In this document: positions 45,621 through 54,901 of the stretch, one piece after another
How the letters are laid out: each line of letters begins with the position of its first letter
Position numbering within the stretch: the stretch's first letter is position 1
Source: Roseibium marinum
Lineage (GTDB): Bacteria > Pseudomonadota > Alphaproteobacteria > Rhizobiales > Stappiaceae
Reading direction: 5' to 3'
NCBI RefSeq assembly: GCF_002906165.1
Contig: NZ_PPCN01000001.1
Span: 62,001-126,000, forward strand
DNA length: 64,000 bases
The notes under the pieces: model-generated
Databases searched by the model: none
What the model saw: only the letters and a program-made list of their open reading frames with translations
What the model was told of the DNA's origin: nothing
Translations under genes and position numbers: made by a program

Positions 45621-46898
45621 TCAGGTTCCGAAAATATCGGTGGTGATGCCCTTGTACCAGCCGACCGATTCCTCATAGGTCGCTTGGCGCAGGGCGTCGT
45701 CTTCTCCCGTCTGGCTGATGAAGCTGCTGGTCGAGGCGATCTTTTCGGCGGAAGGGGCATATTGCGCGCCGACCTTCACGCCGTCATTGGTTTCGATCAG
45801 GCTCCAGCAGGTGTTGGAATATTTCGCCGGGAAGACCTTCGACCCGGTGAGTTCTCCCCGGATGGTCATGGCCGCGACTTTTGCCTGGCTGTTCGCCGAA
45901 AATCCCGACTTCGGCATGTCGCCCGCAATCGACGCATCGCCGATGACGAAGATGTTCTCATCGGCTTGCGAGCGCATGGAAGCGGGATCGATCGGGCAGA
46001 AACCGCTGTCGTTTGTCAGCCCGGCGCTGGCGGCGATCATGCCGGCCTTCTGGGCCGGGATGACATTCACCAGGTCCCCCCTGAAGGTATCCAGGTCCGT
46101 TTCCACTTCACCGGTCTGCGGATCGACGCTGGCGATGCCGCCATGAACGTCCGGGCCGTACCACTCGATCATGCCCGGATAGTATTTTTCCCAGCCTTCG
46201 GTGAACAACCCCTGCTTGGAGAATTTCGGCTTCGGGTCGATGATCACGATCTTGCAGTCGTCATAGCCCTTTTCCTTGAACAGATGAGCCATCATGGAGA
46301 CACGCTCGTAAGGCCCCGGAGGGCAGCGGTAGGGGTTGGGCGGGGCGACCATCACCACCTGCTGGCCGTTTTCGATCGCGTCCAGTCTGGCTTTCAGAAG
46401 TTTCGTCTGCGGTCCGGCTTTCCAGGCATGCGGCATGACCTCGGCCGCCTCTTCGGAATAGCCGGGTACGCTGTCGTAGATCAGGTCGATGCCGGGAGCC
46501 ACGATCAACCGGTCATAGGGCACCTTCGACCCGTCGGCCATCACCACTTCCCTTGCCTCCCTGTCCACGCTATCGGCCATGGCGTTGACGACGGTGATGC
46601 CATAGTTGGAGGCGAGGTTGTCGTAGCCGTGGGTGATGGAGTCGAAACTGCGGTACCCGCCCAGGTACAGGTTGGAGAAAAAGCAGGTGGTGTATTGCGG
46701 ATTCGCCTCGATCAGCGTGACGTCCAGGTCCTCGCCGGCATCCTTTGCCATGTAGCGCGCCGCCGTGGCGCCACCTGCGCCGCCGCCGATCACGACGACC
46801 CTGGGTTTGCCTTGCGCCCTTGCGTAATAGGGCATCGCCAGCGTGGTGGCACCGGCTCCCACTACGAATCCGAACGTCCGGCGTGTGATATTAGGCAT
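45621..46898 (-). CDS. soxF: Flavocytochrome c sulfide dehydrogenase flavoprotein SoxF
   Basis: 425-aa periplasmic FAD protein. Twin-arginine signal (ITRRTFGF, Arg6-Arg7), then VVVIGGGAGGATAARY (FAD loop), NPQYTTCFFSNLYLGG with a redox cysteine, NPYRCPPGPYERVS with the second cysteine, and a C-terminal FCSD domain (NTCWSLI). It probably oxidises sulfide and passes electrons to the cytochrome encoded next to it. Start 46898 by GGGGAGG upstream. Last gene of the sox operon, as in Paracoccus. Confidence 0.9.
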   Translation of the reverse strand: MPNITRRTFGFVVGAGATTLAMPYYARAQGKPRVVVIGGGAGGATAARYMAKDAGEDLDVTLIEANPQYTTCFFSNLYLGGYRSFDSITHGYDNLASNYGITVVNAMADSVDREAREVVMADGSKVPYDRLIVAPGIDLIYDSVPGYSEEAAEVMPHAWKAGPQTKLLKARLDAIENGQQVVMVAPPNPYRCPPGPYERVSMMAHLFKEKGYDDCKIVIIDPKPKFSKQGLFTEGWEKYYPGMIEWYGPDVHGGIASVDPQTGEVETDLDTFRGDLVNVIPAQKAGMIAASAGLTNDSGFCPIDPASMRSQADENIFVIGDASIAGDMPKSGFSANSQAKVAAMTIRGELTGSKVFPAKYSNTCWSLIETNDGVKVGAQYAPSAEKIASTSSFISQTGEDDALRQATYEESVGWYKGITTDIFGT

Positions 46899-46951
46899 GT
46901 TACTTCCTCCCCACATGTGCAGCGTGCGGCCGGACCTTTCGCGAAAGGTCC

Positions 46952-47710
46952 TTACTGCGGATCGAGAGACCCGAAATAAGCCGCGAGTGCTGCGATTTCC
47001 TCGTTGCCGAGATTGGTCGTCATGTTCTGCATGACCTGATGACTACGGACATTTGTCTTGTATTCGAACAGCACCCGGATGAAGGCCTGGCTTGGCCAGC
47101 CGACAATCGACGGGATCCCGTCCGCCCGGCCGGACATCTGGTGGCAGGTGACGCATTCGCTGGACAGATATTCGCCAAATTCCGGATCGCCCTCCATCCC
47201 CATCGCGACCGCACCGATTTCCGCGCGCGCCTGCGTGCCCGCTCGCGGATCCGCCGCCGGGGCTTCCTTCGATAACGCTTGCAGATAGGCGATGACGTCG
47301 ATCCGGTCGCCCTCGTTCGTCATCCCGCGAAAGGACATGCGCGTTCCAGGTACATAGGCGCGCGGCTTTTCCAGATACTGGTTCAGGGTGAACGCGTTCC
47401 AGACGAGTCCTTCTTCGCCGAGCTTTTTCATGGCGCCGGAATATTTGAAACCGTCCAGAACGCCCGCCTGCCGGCCGAACAATCCGTCCAGATGCGGCCC
47501 GACACCGTTGCGCGCCCCCGCGCCGACCTGGTGGCAGGACTTGCAGGCCTTGAAGACCTGTTCTCCCTTGAGGGGATCTCCCTCCTGGGCGGTGGCGGGA
47601 AGGGGCAGGAGGAAGCAGAGTCCGGCGGCAAGTGCCTGCGCGTTGCGTTTCAGCGCGGCTTCAAAGCGAAAAGGGCCTTGCGGCGGTTTGCTTCGTCCAG
47701 ATCCGGTCAT
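46952..47710 (-). CDS. soxE: Diheme cytochrome c SoxE
   Basis: 252-aa exported cytochrome with two c-heme sites: CKSCH (Cys56-His60) and CVTCH (Cys186-His190). Domain one resembles mitochondrial-type cytochrome c (GVGPHLDGLFGRQAG, WNAFTLNQYLEKP, PGTRMSF). The second domain resembles the FCSD cytochrome partner. Hydrophobic signal region at about 24-42. It is probably the electron acceptor of SoxF. ATG 47710 has GGGGAGG in place; a further in-frame ATG at 47740 is less likely. Confidence 0.88.
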   Translation of the reverse strand: MTGSGRSKPPQGPFRFEAALKRNAQALAAGLCFLLPLPATAQEGDPLKGEQVFKACKSCHQVGAGARNGVGPHLDGLFGRQAGVLDGFKYSGAMKKLGEEGLVWNAFTLNQYLEKPRAYVPGTRMSFRGMTNEGDRIDVIAYLQALSKEAPAADPRAGTQARAEIGAVAMGMEGDPEFGEYLSSECVTCHQMSGRADGIPSIVGWPSQAFIRVLFEYKTNVRSHQVMQNMTTNLGNEEIAALAAYFGSLDPQ

Positions 47711-47781
47711 TCCGGGTCCTCCCCAGCCGAGATATATCATCCCGCGCGGAGGAATGTCCTCCCGCGCAGGGCAATCTGTCG

Positions 47782-48225
47782 TCAGGGCCGCAGTATAGTA
47801 TAGCCGCCGGCGTCCAGTTCCATCAGCGAGATGGCGCCGGCGGGAACGACCTCGACACTCTCCATCAGCTCGATGTCCTTGCCTTCATTCCTGGCCATGG
47901 CCTGACGTGTGTTGTTGCAGGCTTCGAACGTGACATTCGGCATGCTCTGCGCGAAGGACTTCATGCGCTTGGCAACCGGCGATGTGTCGGACCGGAGCAT
48001 ATGCAGGCCCGCATTGAAGGCAACTACCCTGATGTCGACTTCCTCGCCCAAATCGGAATAGTGGCGTGAGACATTGGCCGCGACGTTGAGAACGGTGTTC
48101 ATCTTTTGCGGATTGTTGTCGGTGATCTGCAGCGCAAGCTTGTGCATGCCATCTTCGGCGATGGCGGCCGAAGCAAGCATGAGCACTGCCGGAACCGCCA
48201 GAGCAATCTTGATAAGTCTAAGCAT
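47782..48225 (-). CDS. Periplasmic DsrE-family protein in the sox operon
   Basis: 147 aa. The signal peptide ends at about residue 23 (ASAAIA before EDGMHKLALQ). DsrE/DsrF-like alpha/beta fold: MHKLALQITDNNPQKMNTVLNVAAN, VDIRVVAFNAGLHML, SPVAKRMKSF and FEACNNTRQAMAR with a single cysteine (in the ACNNT segment) at the position where DsrE proteins carry sulfur. It may be a periplasmic sulfur carrier or persulfide acceptor. Sits between soxD and soxE; role unproven. Confidence 0.8.
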   Translation of the reverse strand: MLRLIKIALAVPAVLMLASAAIAEDGMHKLALQITDNNPQKMNTVLNVAANVSRHYSDLGEEVDIRVVAFNAGLHMLRSDTSPVAKRMKSFAQSMPNVTFEACNNTRQAMARNEGKDIELMESVEVVPAGAISLMELDAGGYTILRP

Positions 48226-48316
48226 CGTTTCCTCCCTTTGGCGCGTCCGGTTTTCCGGTCACGCTTCCTTGCGGCCCGCCCCTGTTATGAGTCCGGGACG
48301 GTGCCGCAAAACGATG

Positions 48317-49429
48317 TCAGTCGACGCCTCCAAGTCCTGAGGCATCGTCATCGTCGACAGAACCTGGCGTCACGTCGAGGATCCTTGCGCGCATGGTGAT
48401 CTCGACGGCATCCGCCTTGCAATCGCTCATGCAGGGGTCGCCCTTGGTGGCATAGTGCTCTTCCTCGGGCCGGTCGTCCGCAATGAAGTTTTCCTCGTTC
48501 GGCAGACGGATCTCAACGAAGTTCTCGTTGGAAAGCTCGAACTCCTCATCGTCGACGACGTCGTTGAGATAGAGAAGATAAGCGGTAATGGCGTAGACGT
48601 CGTCGTCCGACAGCGAACGGGCGTTGCCGTAGGGCATGGCCCGCCGGACATAGTCGTAGACGGTGGAAAGATACGGCCAATAGGAGCCGATGGTCTTTTC
48701 CGGCCGCTCGTCCGTCAACGTGTCGTGACCGCCCGCCAGAACCGGCCAGCGGCCGACGCCTTCGCCGAAGTCGCCGTGGCAGACAGCGCAATTGTCCGTA
48801 TAGAGCACTTCACCGTCCGCCACCGTTCCCGATCCTGCGGGCAGGCCCTGGCCATCCGGACGGATGTCGATGTCCCACGCGGCGACTTCATCTTCCGTCG
48901 CGGCCCGGCCGAGGCCGCCGCCCTCGCGTGTGGCCGAAACCGGAGACGGGGTGGCAGAGGCTGCCGCAGTCTGGACTGCGGCTTCAACCGCTTCCGGTTC
49001 CGCCGCGCTTTGCTCTTCTTTTTCCGCTGGAGCCGTACTGGAGAAGGTAGCCAGATAGGCGATCACATTCTCCAGGTCTTCTTCTTTCTTCAGTCCGGCA
49101 AAGGCCATCTTGGTGCCCTTGATCATGGCCTTCGGCTTTTCCAGATAGGTGGTCAGGCTGGCGTCATCCCACACAAGCCCGCCGTCTCCGGCGCTGATCA
49201 TCGCCTTGGAGTATTTGTAGCCTTCAAGGGTTCCCGCCGTCCGGCCGAAAACCTCATTGAGCTGAGGGCCGACCTTGTTCTTGGCGTTGTCGCCGACCGC
49301 ATGGCAGGCGGCGCATTTCTTGAAGACTTTTGCACCCTTGTCGGCATCCCCCGCCACGACCGCGCCCGTGAGAACCGGCAGGGCGGCGAGGGACACGCCA
49401 AGGCTGAGAACTTTAAGAAACTTCGACAT
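48317..49429 (-). CDS. soxD: Sulfane dehydrogenase cytochrome subunit SoxD
   Basis: 370-aa diheme cytochrome c. Signal peptide at the N-terminus, first heme CAACH (Cys39-His43) in a mitochondrial-like domain (GPQLNEVFGRTAG, WDDASLTTYLEKP), then an Ala/Glu/Pro-rich linker about 132-170, and a second heme CAVCH (Cys214-His218). It takes electrons from SoxC during oxidation of SoxY-bound sulfane sulfur. The start 49429 lies 17 bases inside soxC; sequence further upstream belongs to soxC. Confidence 0.95.
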   Translation of the reverse strand: MSKFLKVLSLGVSLAALPVLTGAVVAGDADKGAKVFKKCAACHAVGDNAKNKVGPQLNEVFGRTAGTLEGYKYSKAMISAGDGGLVWDDASLTTYLEKPKAMIKGTKMAFAGLKKEEDLENVIAYLATFSSTAPAEKEEQSAAEPEAVEAAVQTAAASATPSPVSATREGGGLGRAATEDEVAAWDIDIRPDGQGLPAGSGTVADGEVLYTDNCAVCHGDFGEGVGRWPVLAGGHDTLTDERPEKTIGSYWPYLSTVYDYVRRAMPYGNARSLSDDDVYAITAYLLYLNDVVDDEEFELSNENFVEIRLPNEENFIADDRPEEEHYATKGDPCMSDCKADAVEITMRARILDVTPGSVDDDDASGLGGVD

Positions 49430-50687
49430 TTTCCACCGTCCCGTCTGCTTTGACATGCCAGGTCTGAATACCGTTGTTGTGGTAGATCGAATTCTCGCCG
49501 CGGGCGGCGCGCAATTCGTTCTTGGTTGGCTGATAGTAGCCGTTTTCATCCATCGCCCGGGACTGGATCAAAAGGTCGGAACCGTCCCAGTCGATGTCGA
49601 GATAAAAACGGTGCAGCGCCTTGGACAGGCTCGGCCCGTCCAGTCGCGCGGTTTTCCAGTTGCGCCCGCCGTCGATGGAAACATCCACGCGGGTGATGCG
49701 GCCGTTTCCGGACCAGGCGACACCCGAGATCACCAGCGGCCCTTTTCCGTGCGTGACCGGTGCCTGCGGGCTCGGGCTGGTGACGACGGACTTGGGGTCC
49801 ATCACCCAGGTGAAGCGGCGCGCCTTTCCTGTTTCCAGAAGGTCGGTGTATTTGGAGGTTTCCTCGCGCTGGTGCCAGGGCTCGTCGCCGACTTCGATGC
49901 GGCGCAGCCACTTGACCCACATGTTGCCTTCCCAGCCCGGCACCACGAGACGCAACGGATAGCCCTGTTCCGGACGAAGAGCCTCGCCGTTCATCTTGAA
50001 CGCGACAAGGCAGTCGTCCAGCGCCTTGTCCATCGGGATCGACCGGGTCATGGCGGAGGCATCGGCTCCTTCCGGCATCACCCATTTGGCGCTGGTCTTG
50101 ATGCCGGCTTCTTCCAGGATCAGTTTCAAAGGCACGCCGGTATACATCACGCAATGGACCATGCCGTGGGTAAACTGGCAGCCGTTCAGCTGCGAGCCGC
50201 GCCATTCCATGCCGGAATTGGCGGCGCACTCCAGAAAATACACCCTGTTCTCGCGCGGGAACCGTTTCAGGTCCTCCATGGTGAAGACCAGCGGCGTGTC
50301 GACCAGGCCGTTGATCATCAGCCGGTGGTCCGCCGGATTGATCTCCGCGATGCCGCCGTGGTGGCGTTCGAAGCACAATCCGTTCGGCGTGATGATGCCG
50401 TCGAGTTCATGAAGCGGCGTGAAGTTGATCGAGCTCTCCGTGGAGGCTGTCAGCCATTCCACGTCGCGGCGCACGACACCGGCCTCGAATTCCGACGGCG
50501 TGCCATAGGGGCGCGCCTGCACGCCCTCACCGAGATACCGGTTCCAGTCCTGTATCTCGGTAATGAGGGGATCTCCCGCTGCGCGTGCCGCGCCGGCCGA
50601 ACCGGCCACGGCGCCGGCCGCCAGACCCGCCTTGAGGAGCGAGCGTCGGGAAAGATTTGATGGTTGGGAAACCTTGGTATCACTCAT
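49413..50687 (-). CDS. soxC: Sulfane dehydrogenase molybdenum subunit SoxC
   Basis: 424-aa periplasmic Mo protein of the sulfite-oxidase family. Tat signal (NLSRRSLLKAG). The Mo-ligand cysteine is Cys154 in FLECAANSGM. MVHCVMYTGVPLKLIL and DGRNWKTARLDGP-type dimer domain features follow. With SoxD it forms Sox(CD)2, which gives the eight-electron complete oxidation of thiosulfate, so no sulfur globules are expected. Overlaps soxD. Confidence 0.95.
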   Translation of the reverse strand: MSDTKVSQPSNLSRRSLLKAGLAAGAVAGSAGAARAAGDPLITEIQDWNRYLGEGVQARPYGTPSEFEAGVVRRDVEWLTASTESSINFTPLHELDGIITPNGLCFERHHGGIAEINPADHRLMINGLVDTPLVFTMEDLKRFPRENRVYFLECAANSGMEWRGSQLNGCQFTHGMVHCVMYTGVPLKLILEEAGIKTSAKWVMPEGADASAMTRSIPMDKALDDCLVAFKMNGEALRPEQGYPLRLVVPGWEGNMWVKWLRRIEVGDEPWHQREETSKYTDLLETGKARRFTWVMDPKSVVTSPSPQAPVTHGKGPLVISGVAWSGNGRITRVDVSIDGGRNWKTARLDGPSLSKALHRFYLDIDWDGSDLLIQSRAMDENGYYQPTKNELRAARGENSIYHNNGIQTWHVKADGTVENVEVS

Positions 50688-50735
50688 GATCGTGTCCTTT
50701 GGGAGGTGTCCTCAGGATTTCGTTTGGGAATTTGG

Positions 50736-52430
50736 TCAGCCGGCAAGCGTGACGGACTGATTGTCCGGCAGCTTCACGACGGGGTTTTTGGTGATGTGGT
50801 TTTCGACGACGTCCCAGATCGGCGGACCTTCGGTGCCTTCGTTCACAGACGCCCAGCCGGCCACGACATAGTCCTTGGCCGGGTCGATCGCTTCGCCGGT
50901 GGCAAGCAGGGTCATGTTGGAAATGCGCTCGCCGATCTCCTTGTTCGGATCGATCGTGTAGCCCATGCCGCCGACGCGGACCATGTCGCCGCCCTGCTGG
51001 TAATAGGGGTCCTTGTTGAAGAGGTTGTCGCCGACATCCTCCAGAATGTCCTTCAGCATCTGACCGTTCATGGCGGAGCGATAGGCCGCCGGATAGGTCA
51101 TGGCGCAGGCGTTGTGCAGGTCCTCGAAGGTGATGTCCTGGCCCGGGATCACCGTCGTGCCCCAGCGGAATCCCGGAGACAGCGCGATCTGCGCGTCCCG
51201 TTCTTCCAGAAGCGCCTGGCAGATCAGGTCGTCGAACGTGCCGTTGAAGTTGCCGCGCCGGTAGAGAAGGCTTTCGGTCTTGCCGAGCACGCGGGCGAGA
51301 TCCTTTTCATAGGGCGCCCGGACCTCGTCGATCAGCGCCGACATGTCGGCGTCCGGGGTGATGATGTCGGAGAAGATCGGGATGAGACGATAGGCATAGC
51401 CGGCAAGCTTGCCGTCCTTTATGTCCAGATCCAGCCGCGAGACGAACTTGCCGTTGGAGCCGGAGGCGATCACCAGCGTGTCGTTGACGATCACCGGTTC
51501 GGGCAGGGCGTCGTGGGTGTGCCCCGTCAGGATGACGTCGATGCCGTCGACGCGGGAGGCCAGCTTGCGGTCCACGTCGAAGCCATTGTGCGAAAGCAGC
51601 ACGATCAGGTCCGCGCCTTCGTCCTGTGCTTCCGCGACATGCTTGGCGATGTCCTCTTCGCGGATGCCGAAGGACCAGCCGGGGATCATCCAGCGCGGAT
51701 TGGCGATCGGCGTATAGGGAAACGCCTGACCGATCACGGCAACCTTGGCGCCGCCCCGTTCAAACATCTTCCAGGCCTCGAAGGCCGGTTCGTCCCATTC
51801 ACTGTCGTAGATATTGGAACCGAGGAAGGAAAAGGGCAGCTCATCGATCACTTCCTGCACGCGGTCCGTGCCGTAGGTGAACTCCCAGTGACCGGTCATG
51901 GCGTCCGGCTCAAGGGAGTTCATCACCGTGATCATGTCCTGGCCGAGCGTCTCATTGGACGTGTAGCTGCCCTGCCAGGTGTCGCCGCCATCGAGAAGAA
52001 GAACGTTGTCGGCGCCGCGCTCGGCGCGGATCCGCTTGATCACCGTCGCGACCCGGTCCATGCCGCCCATCTTGCCATAGGTCCTGGCAAGCGACACGTA
52101 GTCCTCGGAGGTCAGCGCATAGGCGTCCGGGGAGCCCGGTTCGATATCGTAGAGCTTCAGGAAATCCGCGCCGGTCACATGCGGCGGTTTTCCGGCGACG
52201 TCCCCGATGCCGAGGTTGATGGACGGCTCGCGGAAATAGATCGGCTTGAGCTGGGCGTGAATGTCGGTGATGTGGACCAGGGTCAGTTTACCCTTGGGCT
52301 CCATCTGCAGGAGCAGATCCTCGGAAAGCGCCTGCTGCGCCATGAGCCGGGACCACGAACCCGCCATCCCTGACCCGAGCAGCGCGCTCGTCGCCGTTGC
52401 CGCCATCAGGAACTCGCGTCTTGAGAACAT
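50736..52430 (-). CDS. soxB: Thiosulfohydrolase SoxB
   Basis: 564-aa dimanganese enzyme that hydrolyses sulfate from SoxY-bound thiosulfonate. Tat signal (FSRREFLMAA). Metallophosphatase-like core: LVHITDIHAQ (Asp56, His58), LLLDGGDTWQGS, MTGHWEFTYG, LLSHNGFDVD and LTGHTHDALPE, then the C-terminal 5'-nucleotidase-type domain ending NMTLLATGEAID. Start 52430 has AAGG in reach. It is the marker gene of the pathway. Confidence 0.96.
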   Translation of the reverse strand: MFSRREFLMAATATSALLGSGMAGSWSRLMAQQALSEDLLLQMEPKGKLTLVHITDIHAQLKPIYFREPSINLGIGDVAGKPPHVTGADFLKLYDIEPGSPDAYALTSEDYVSLARTYGKMGGMDRVATVIKRIRAERGADNVLLLDGGDTWQGSYTSNETLGQDMITVMNSLEPDAMTGHWEFTYGTDRVQEVIDELPFSFLGSNIYDSEWDEPAFEAWKMFERGGAKVAVIGQAFPYTPIANPRWMIPGWSFGIREEDIAKHVAEAQDEGADLIVLLSHNGFDVDRKLASRVDGIDVILTGHTHDALPEPVIVNDTLVIASGSNGKFVSRLDLDIKDGKLAGYAYRLIPIFSDIITPDADMSALIDEVRAPYEKDLARVLGKTESLLYRRGNFNGTFDDLICQALLEERDAQIALSPGFRWGTTVIPGQDITFEDLHNACAMTYPAAYRSAMNGQMLKDILEDVGDNLFNKDPYYQQGGDMVRVGGMGYTIDPNKEIGERISNMTLLATGEAIDPAKDYVVAGWASVNEGTEGPPIWDVVENHITKNPVVKLPDNQSVTLAG

Positions 52431-52643
52431 TCCTTGCCTCCAAAATCGGCGGGCCAGACCTTGGCTGGCCCCATGCATGACTTCTCCGCTGGCACACGCG
52501 GACCCGCGCACCATGCATCTTCGGATGAGTTGTGCTTTCCGGCTTCAGAGCATCCTGCGTCCGATGGACCTCGGTAACGACGCTCCGGCACCTTGAATTT
52601 CAGTCTGTTTCTCAGCCTTCCCGCGCACACGCAGGCCGGCAGG

Positions 52644-52674
52644 GACATCCGGCGCGGTGGCCGCGCCGGATGTC
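52644..52674 (-). terminator. Strong stem-loop between soxA and soxB
   Basis: Perfect 13-bp inverted repeat GACATCCGGCGCG / CGCGCCGGATGTC with a 5-base loop, 12 bases after the soxA stop in a 255-base gap. No U-run follows; it may partly stop transcription or protect the soxXYZA transcript. The remaining 200 bases up to soxB show no gene. Confidence 0.65.
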
Positions 52675-52685
52675 GGGGAGGACGC

Positions 52686-53549
52686 CTATTGACGAACAGC
52701 CGGTGTTTCAACCCCAAGACCCGAGCCGCGCCAGGTCACATAGACTTCAAGCGCCATGAGATCGTCCGAAAAGGCGGCCGGAAACGCACCGCGTGTGTCC
52801 CGGATGCAGCCGCGGAAACGGTTGTGCAGCGAGACCATGGCGCTTTGCTTCAGCCGGTAGGTCGGGAAGCCGTTTACATTGCCCTGGCTGAGGTGGTCGG
52901 CACGGATATAGTTGCCGTTGTAGTCCTCATGGCAGGTCGCGCAGGACAGGTTCAACTGACCGGTCCTTGTGTAGTAGAGCTCTTCGCCCTTGTCCCACCA
53001 GGCCTTCATGTCGCCTTCGGTCAGATCGACCTCCACCGGCATGCCAATCGACTTGTGCTTGATGAAGGTTGTCAGGGCCTTCTGGTCTGCCGCATCGAAC
53101 TTGTAGGGCTTGGCCTGCATGTTTTCTTCGCGGCACTGGTTGATCTGAAGTTCGATGTTGAAAGGTTTGCCCGCGTCGGCATTCCATTTCGGATAGTTGG
53201 CGCCGATGCCCTTCAGGAACTCCTCGCCGTCTTCGTGGCAGGAAGCGCAGGACTTGCCGGCGTCACCTTCAACGGTGTTCCAGATTTCCTCGCCGCGTTC
53301 CACGTAGAGCATGCCCGGGTTCTGGAAGCTGTCGGCTTCAAGGGCCCGCGTTTCCTCGGTGCGGTAGTGCCACCCGGAAATCACTTCGTCGAGCGGGTGG
53401 CCTTCCGGCGGAGCCACGCGGGTCATGATTTCCATCTCGCCGTCGATGACGAGTTTGTCATCCGACGGTCCGCCGGCAATCGCCGCGCACTGTGCGCCCA
53501 ACACGAATGCGACACCTGCCGCTAAAGAAAGTCTATAGGATCTGGCCAA
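52686..53549 (-). CDS. soxA: Sulfur oxidation c-type cytochrome SoxA (diheme)
   Basis: 287-aa exported protein, signal peptide ending at about residue 25. Heme motifs CASCH (Cys101-His105) and CATCH (Cys203-His207), and the catalytic persulfide heme ligand Cys248 in RFRGCIRDTR. With SoxX it joins thiosulfate to the SoxY swinging arm. Having both heme sites makes it the diheme (Paracoccus-type) form. Length normal. Confidence 0.95.
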   Translation of the reverse strand: MARSYRLSLAAGVAFVLGAQCAAIAGGPSDDKLVIDGEMEIMTRVAPPEGHPLDEVISGWHYRTEETRALEADSFQNPGMLYVERGEEIWNTVEGDAGKSCASCHEDGEEFLKGIGANYPKWNADAGKPFNIELQINQCREENMQAKPYKFDAADQKALTTFIKHKSIGMPVEVDLTEGDMKAWWDKGEELYYTRTGQLNLSCATCHEDYNGNYIRADHLSQGNVNGFPTYRLKQSAMVSLHNRFRGCIRDTRGAFPAAFSDDLMALEVYVTWRGSGLGVETPAVRQ

Positions 53550-53590
53550 ATCGTCTCCTCCCGATTGTCCCGGCCTTCAAATGTCACGGT

Positions 53591-53917
53591 CTATTCGACC
53601 GTGATCTTGTTCTCTGATTCGTAGATGCTGCCATCGTCATCCACCCAGGTGAACTTGAAGGTTCCGCTGTTTTCGACCTTTGCGTTGAACTCCATGTAGG
53701 GGTTCGCCGAAACGGCCGGGTCCATGTCGCATTCAAAGACGAGCTGGCCGTCGAATTCGCACTTGAACGTGTTGATGATCTGCCGCGGGACGAGGTTGCC
53801 CTCCTTGTCCTTGCGTTGACCGGATTCCATCGGATGGCTGATAAGCGTCTTGATGGTGATGACTTCGCCCTTGGATGCCTTCTTCGGCACTTTCACGCGG
53901 GGTTTCGGATTTGCCAT
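53591..53917 (-). CDS. soxZ: Thiosulfate carrier scaffold SoxZ
   Basis: 108-aa immunoglobulin-like protein, partner of SoxY. Seen: MANPKPRVKVPKKASKGEVI, TLISHPMESGQRKD and the end FTWVDDDGSIYESENKI. There is no signal peptide, as expected since SoxZ is co-exported with SoxY by Tat. ATG 53917 follows GAGGAAC. Confidence 0.94.
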   Translation of the reverse strand: MANPKPRVKVPKKASKGEVITIKTLISHPMESGQRKDKEGNLVPRQIINTFKCEFDGQLVFECDMDPAVSANPYMEFNAKVENSGTFKFTWVDDDGSIYESENKITVE

Positions 53918-53948
53918 GATGTGTTCCTCTGTGTCCTGATCTTCTCGC

Positions 53949-54398
53949 TCAGCCGCCGCAGCCGCCGATGGTGACCTTGACTTCCTTGCGGTCGATGAAG
54001 GTGGAACCATCATTCATCTTGGCCACGGCAATCACGTTCTGGGTCTTGGCCAGCCGGATTCGCGTTTTGGCTTCCGCGGCACCGCTCATTGCGGTGAAGT
54101 GGAAGGTCGCAACCGCCGGACTGGGGTTGCCTTCCGCCAGGATCAGGACGGATTCCACGTAGTTGTCTGCCGTCATCGGGCTTTCAACCGAAACGCCGAC
54201 CGGCACGGTGTTGCCGTTCTCGGCGATTTCCGGCGTATCGAGGGTTACGGTCCCCGTCGCCGGCTCTGCACCGCCGGTAAAGGCCTTGATGGCGGCTTCG
54301 GTATCATCTGTCGCCGCGAATGAAATCCGCGGGGCAACGGCCACGAAGGCGGCAGCGCCTGCCGTCAGGCCGAAGACTTGGCGTCGAGTAAAAGTCAT
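53949..54398 (-). CDS. soxY: Sulfur carrier SoxY
   Basis: 149-aa protein with a Tat signal (FTRRQVFGLTAG). Its C-terminal swinging arm is GGCGG with Cys147, which carries thiosulfonate intermediates during the cycle. The mature domain (VSVESPMTADNYVESVLILAEGN) matches SoxY. Partner of the co-transcribed soxZ. Confidence 0.96.
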   Translation of the reverse strand: MTFTRRQVFGLTAGAAAFVAVAPRISFAATDDTEAAIKAFTGGAEPATGTVTLDTPEIAENGNTVPVGVSVESPMTADNYVESVLILAEGNPSPAVATFHFTAMSGAAEAKTRIRLAKTQNVIAVAKMNDGSTFIDRKEVKVTIGGCGG

Positions 54399-54421
54399 CT
54401 CTTGCTCCCTGAGTCTCGAGA

Positions 54422-54901
54422 TCAGTTGTCCTTGAGTGTCATGAGGTAGGCGACTACGTCCTCTACCTCCTGAGCGGTCAGAATGGTCTGACCGGCGTTT
54501 TCCTCGGCAACATTCACGCCGACTTTCAGCGTGTAGAAGCCTGGCATGATGGTCTGTTCGCCGAAGACGTCCTTGCTGTTCACGACGATGGCGCGCAGCT
54601 GATCCGCGCTCCAGCGGTCGGCGACCCCGTCAAGCACCGGTCCGACTTCTCCGTGAAAGAGCTGTTCCTTCAGGTCCGTGTTGGCGTGGCAGGCCAGACA
54701 ATTGCCCTTCTTGCGGTCCGCGAATGCCTCGCGCCCGGCTGCCGGGTTCCCTTTTGCGTCCGTCAGCGTCTGCGTCAGCTCCATATCCACGATCGGAACG
54801 CTGTCCGGAGCCACTGTCCCGGCGGTTGCCACCGATGCGGCCATGACGGCCAGACCGGCGAGTAGTGCCGGCAAGCTCGTTAGTGTCGCGCCTGTCCTCA
54901 T
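54422..54901 (-). CDS. soxX: Sulfur oxidation c-type cytochrome SoxX
   Basis: 159-aa exported cytochrome, signal ending near residue 27. One heme site CLACH (Cys68-His72) and a distal Met in TIMPGFY. Family segment GNCLACH followed by GEVGPVLDGVADRWSADQLRAIV. Forms SoxAX. First gene of soxXYZABCD-dsrE-EF; its 5' region carries two stem-loops and a perfect palindrome. Confidence 0.94.
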   Translation of the reverse strand: MRTGATLTSLPALLAGLAVMAASVATAGTVAPDSVPIVDMELTQTLTDAKGNPAAGREAFADRKKGNCLACHANTDLKEQLFHGEVGPVLDGVADRWSADQLRAIVVNSKDVFGEQTIMPGFYTLKVGVNVAEENAGQTILTAQEVEDVVAYLMTLKDN

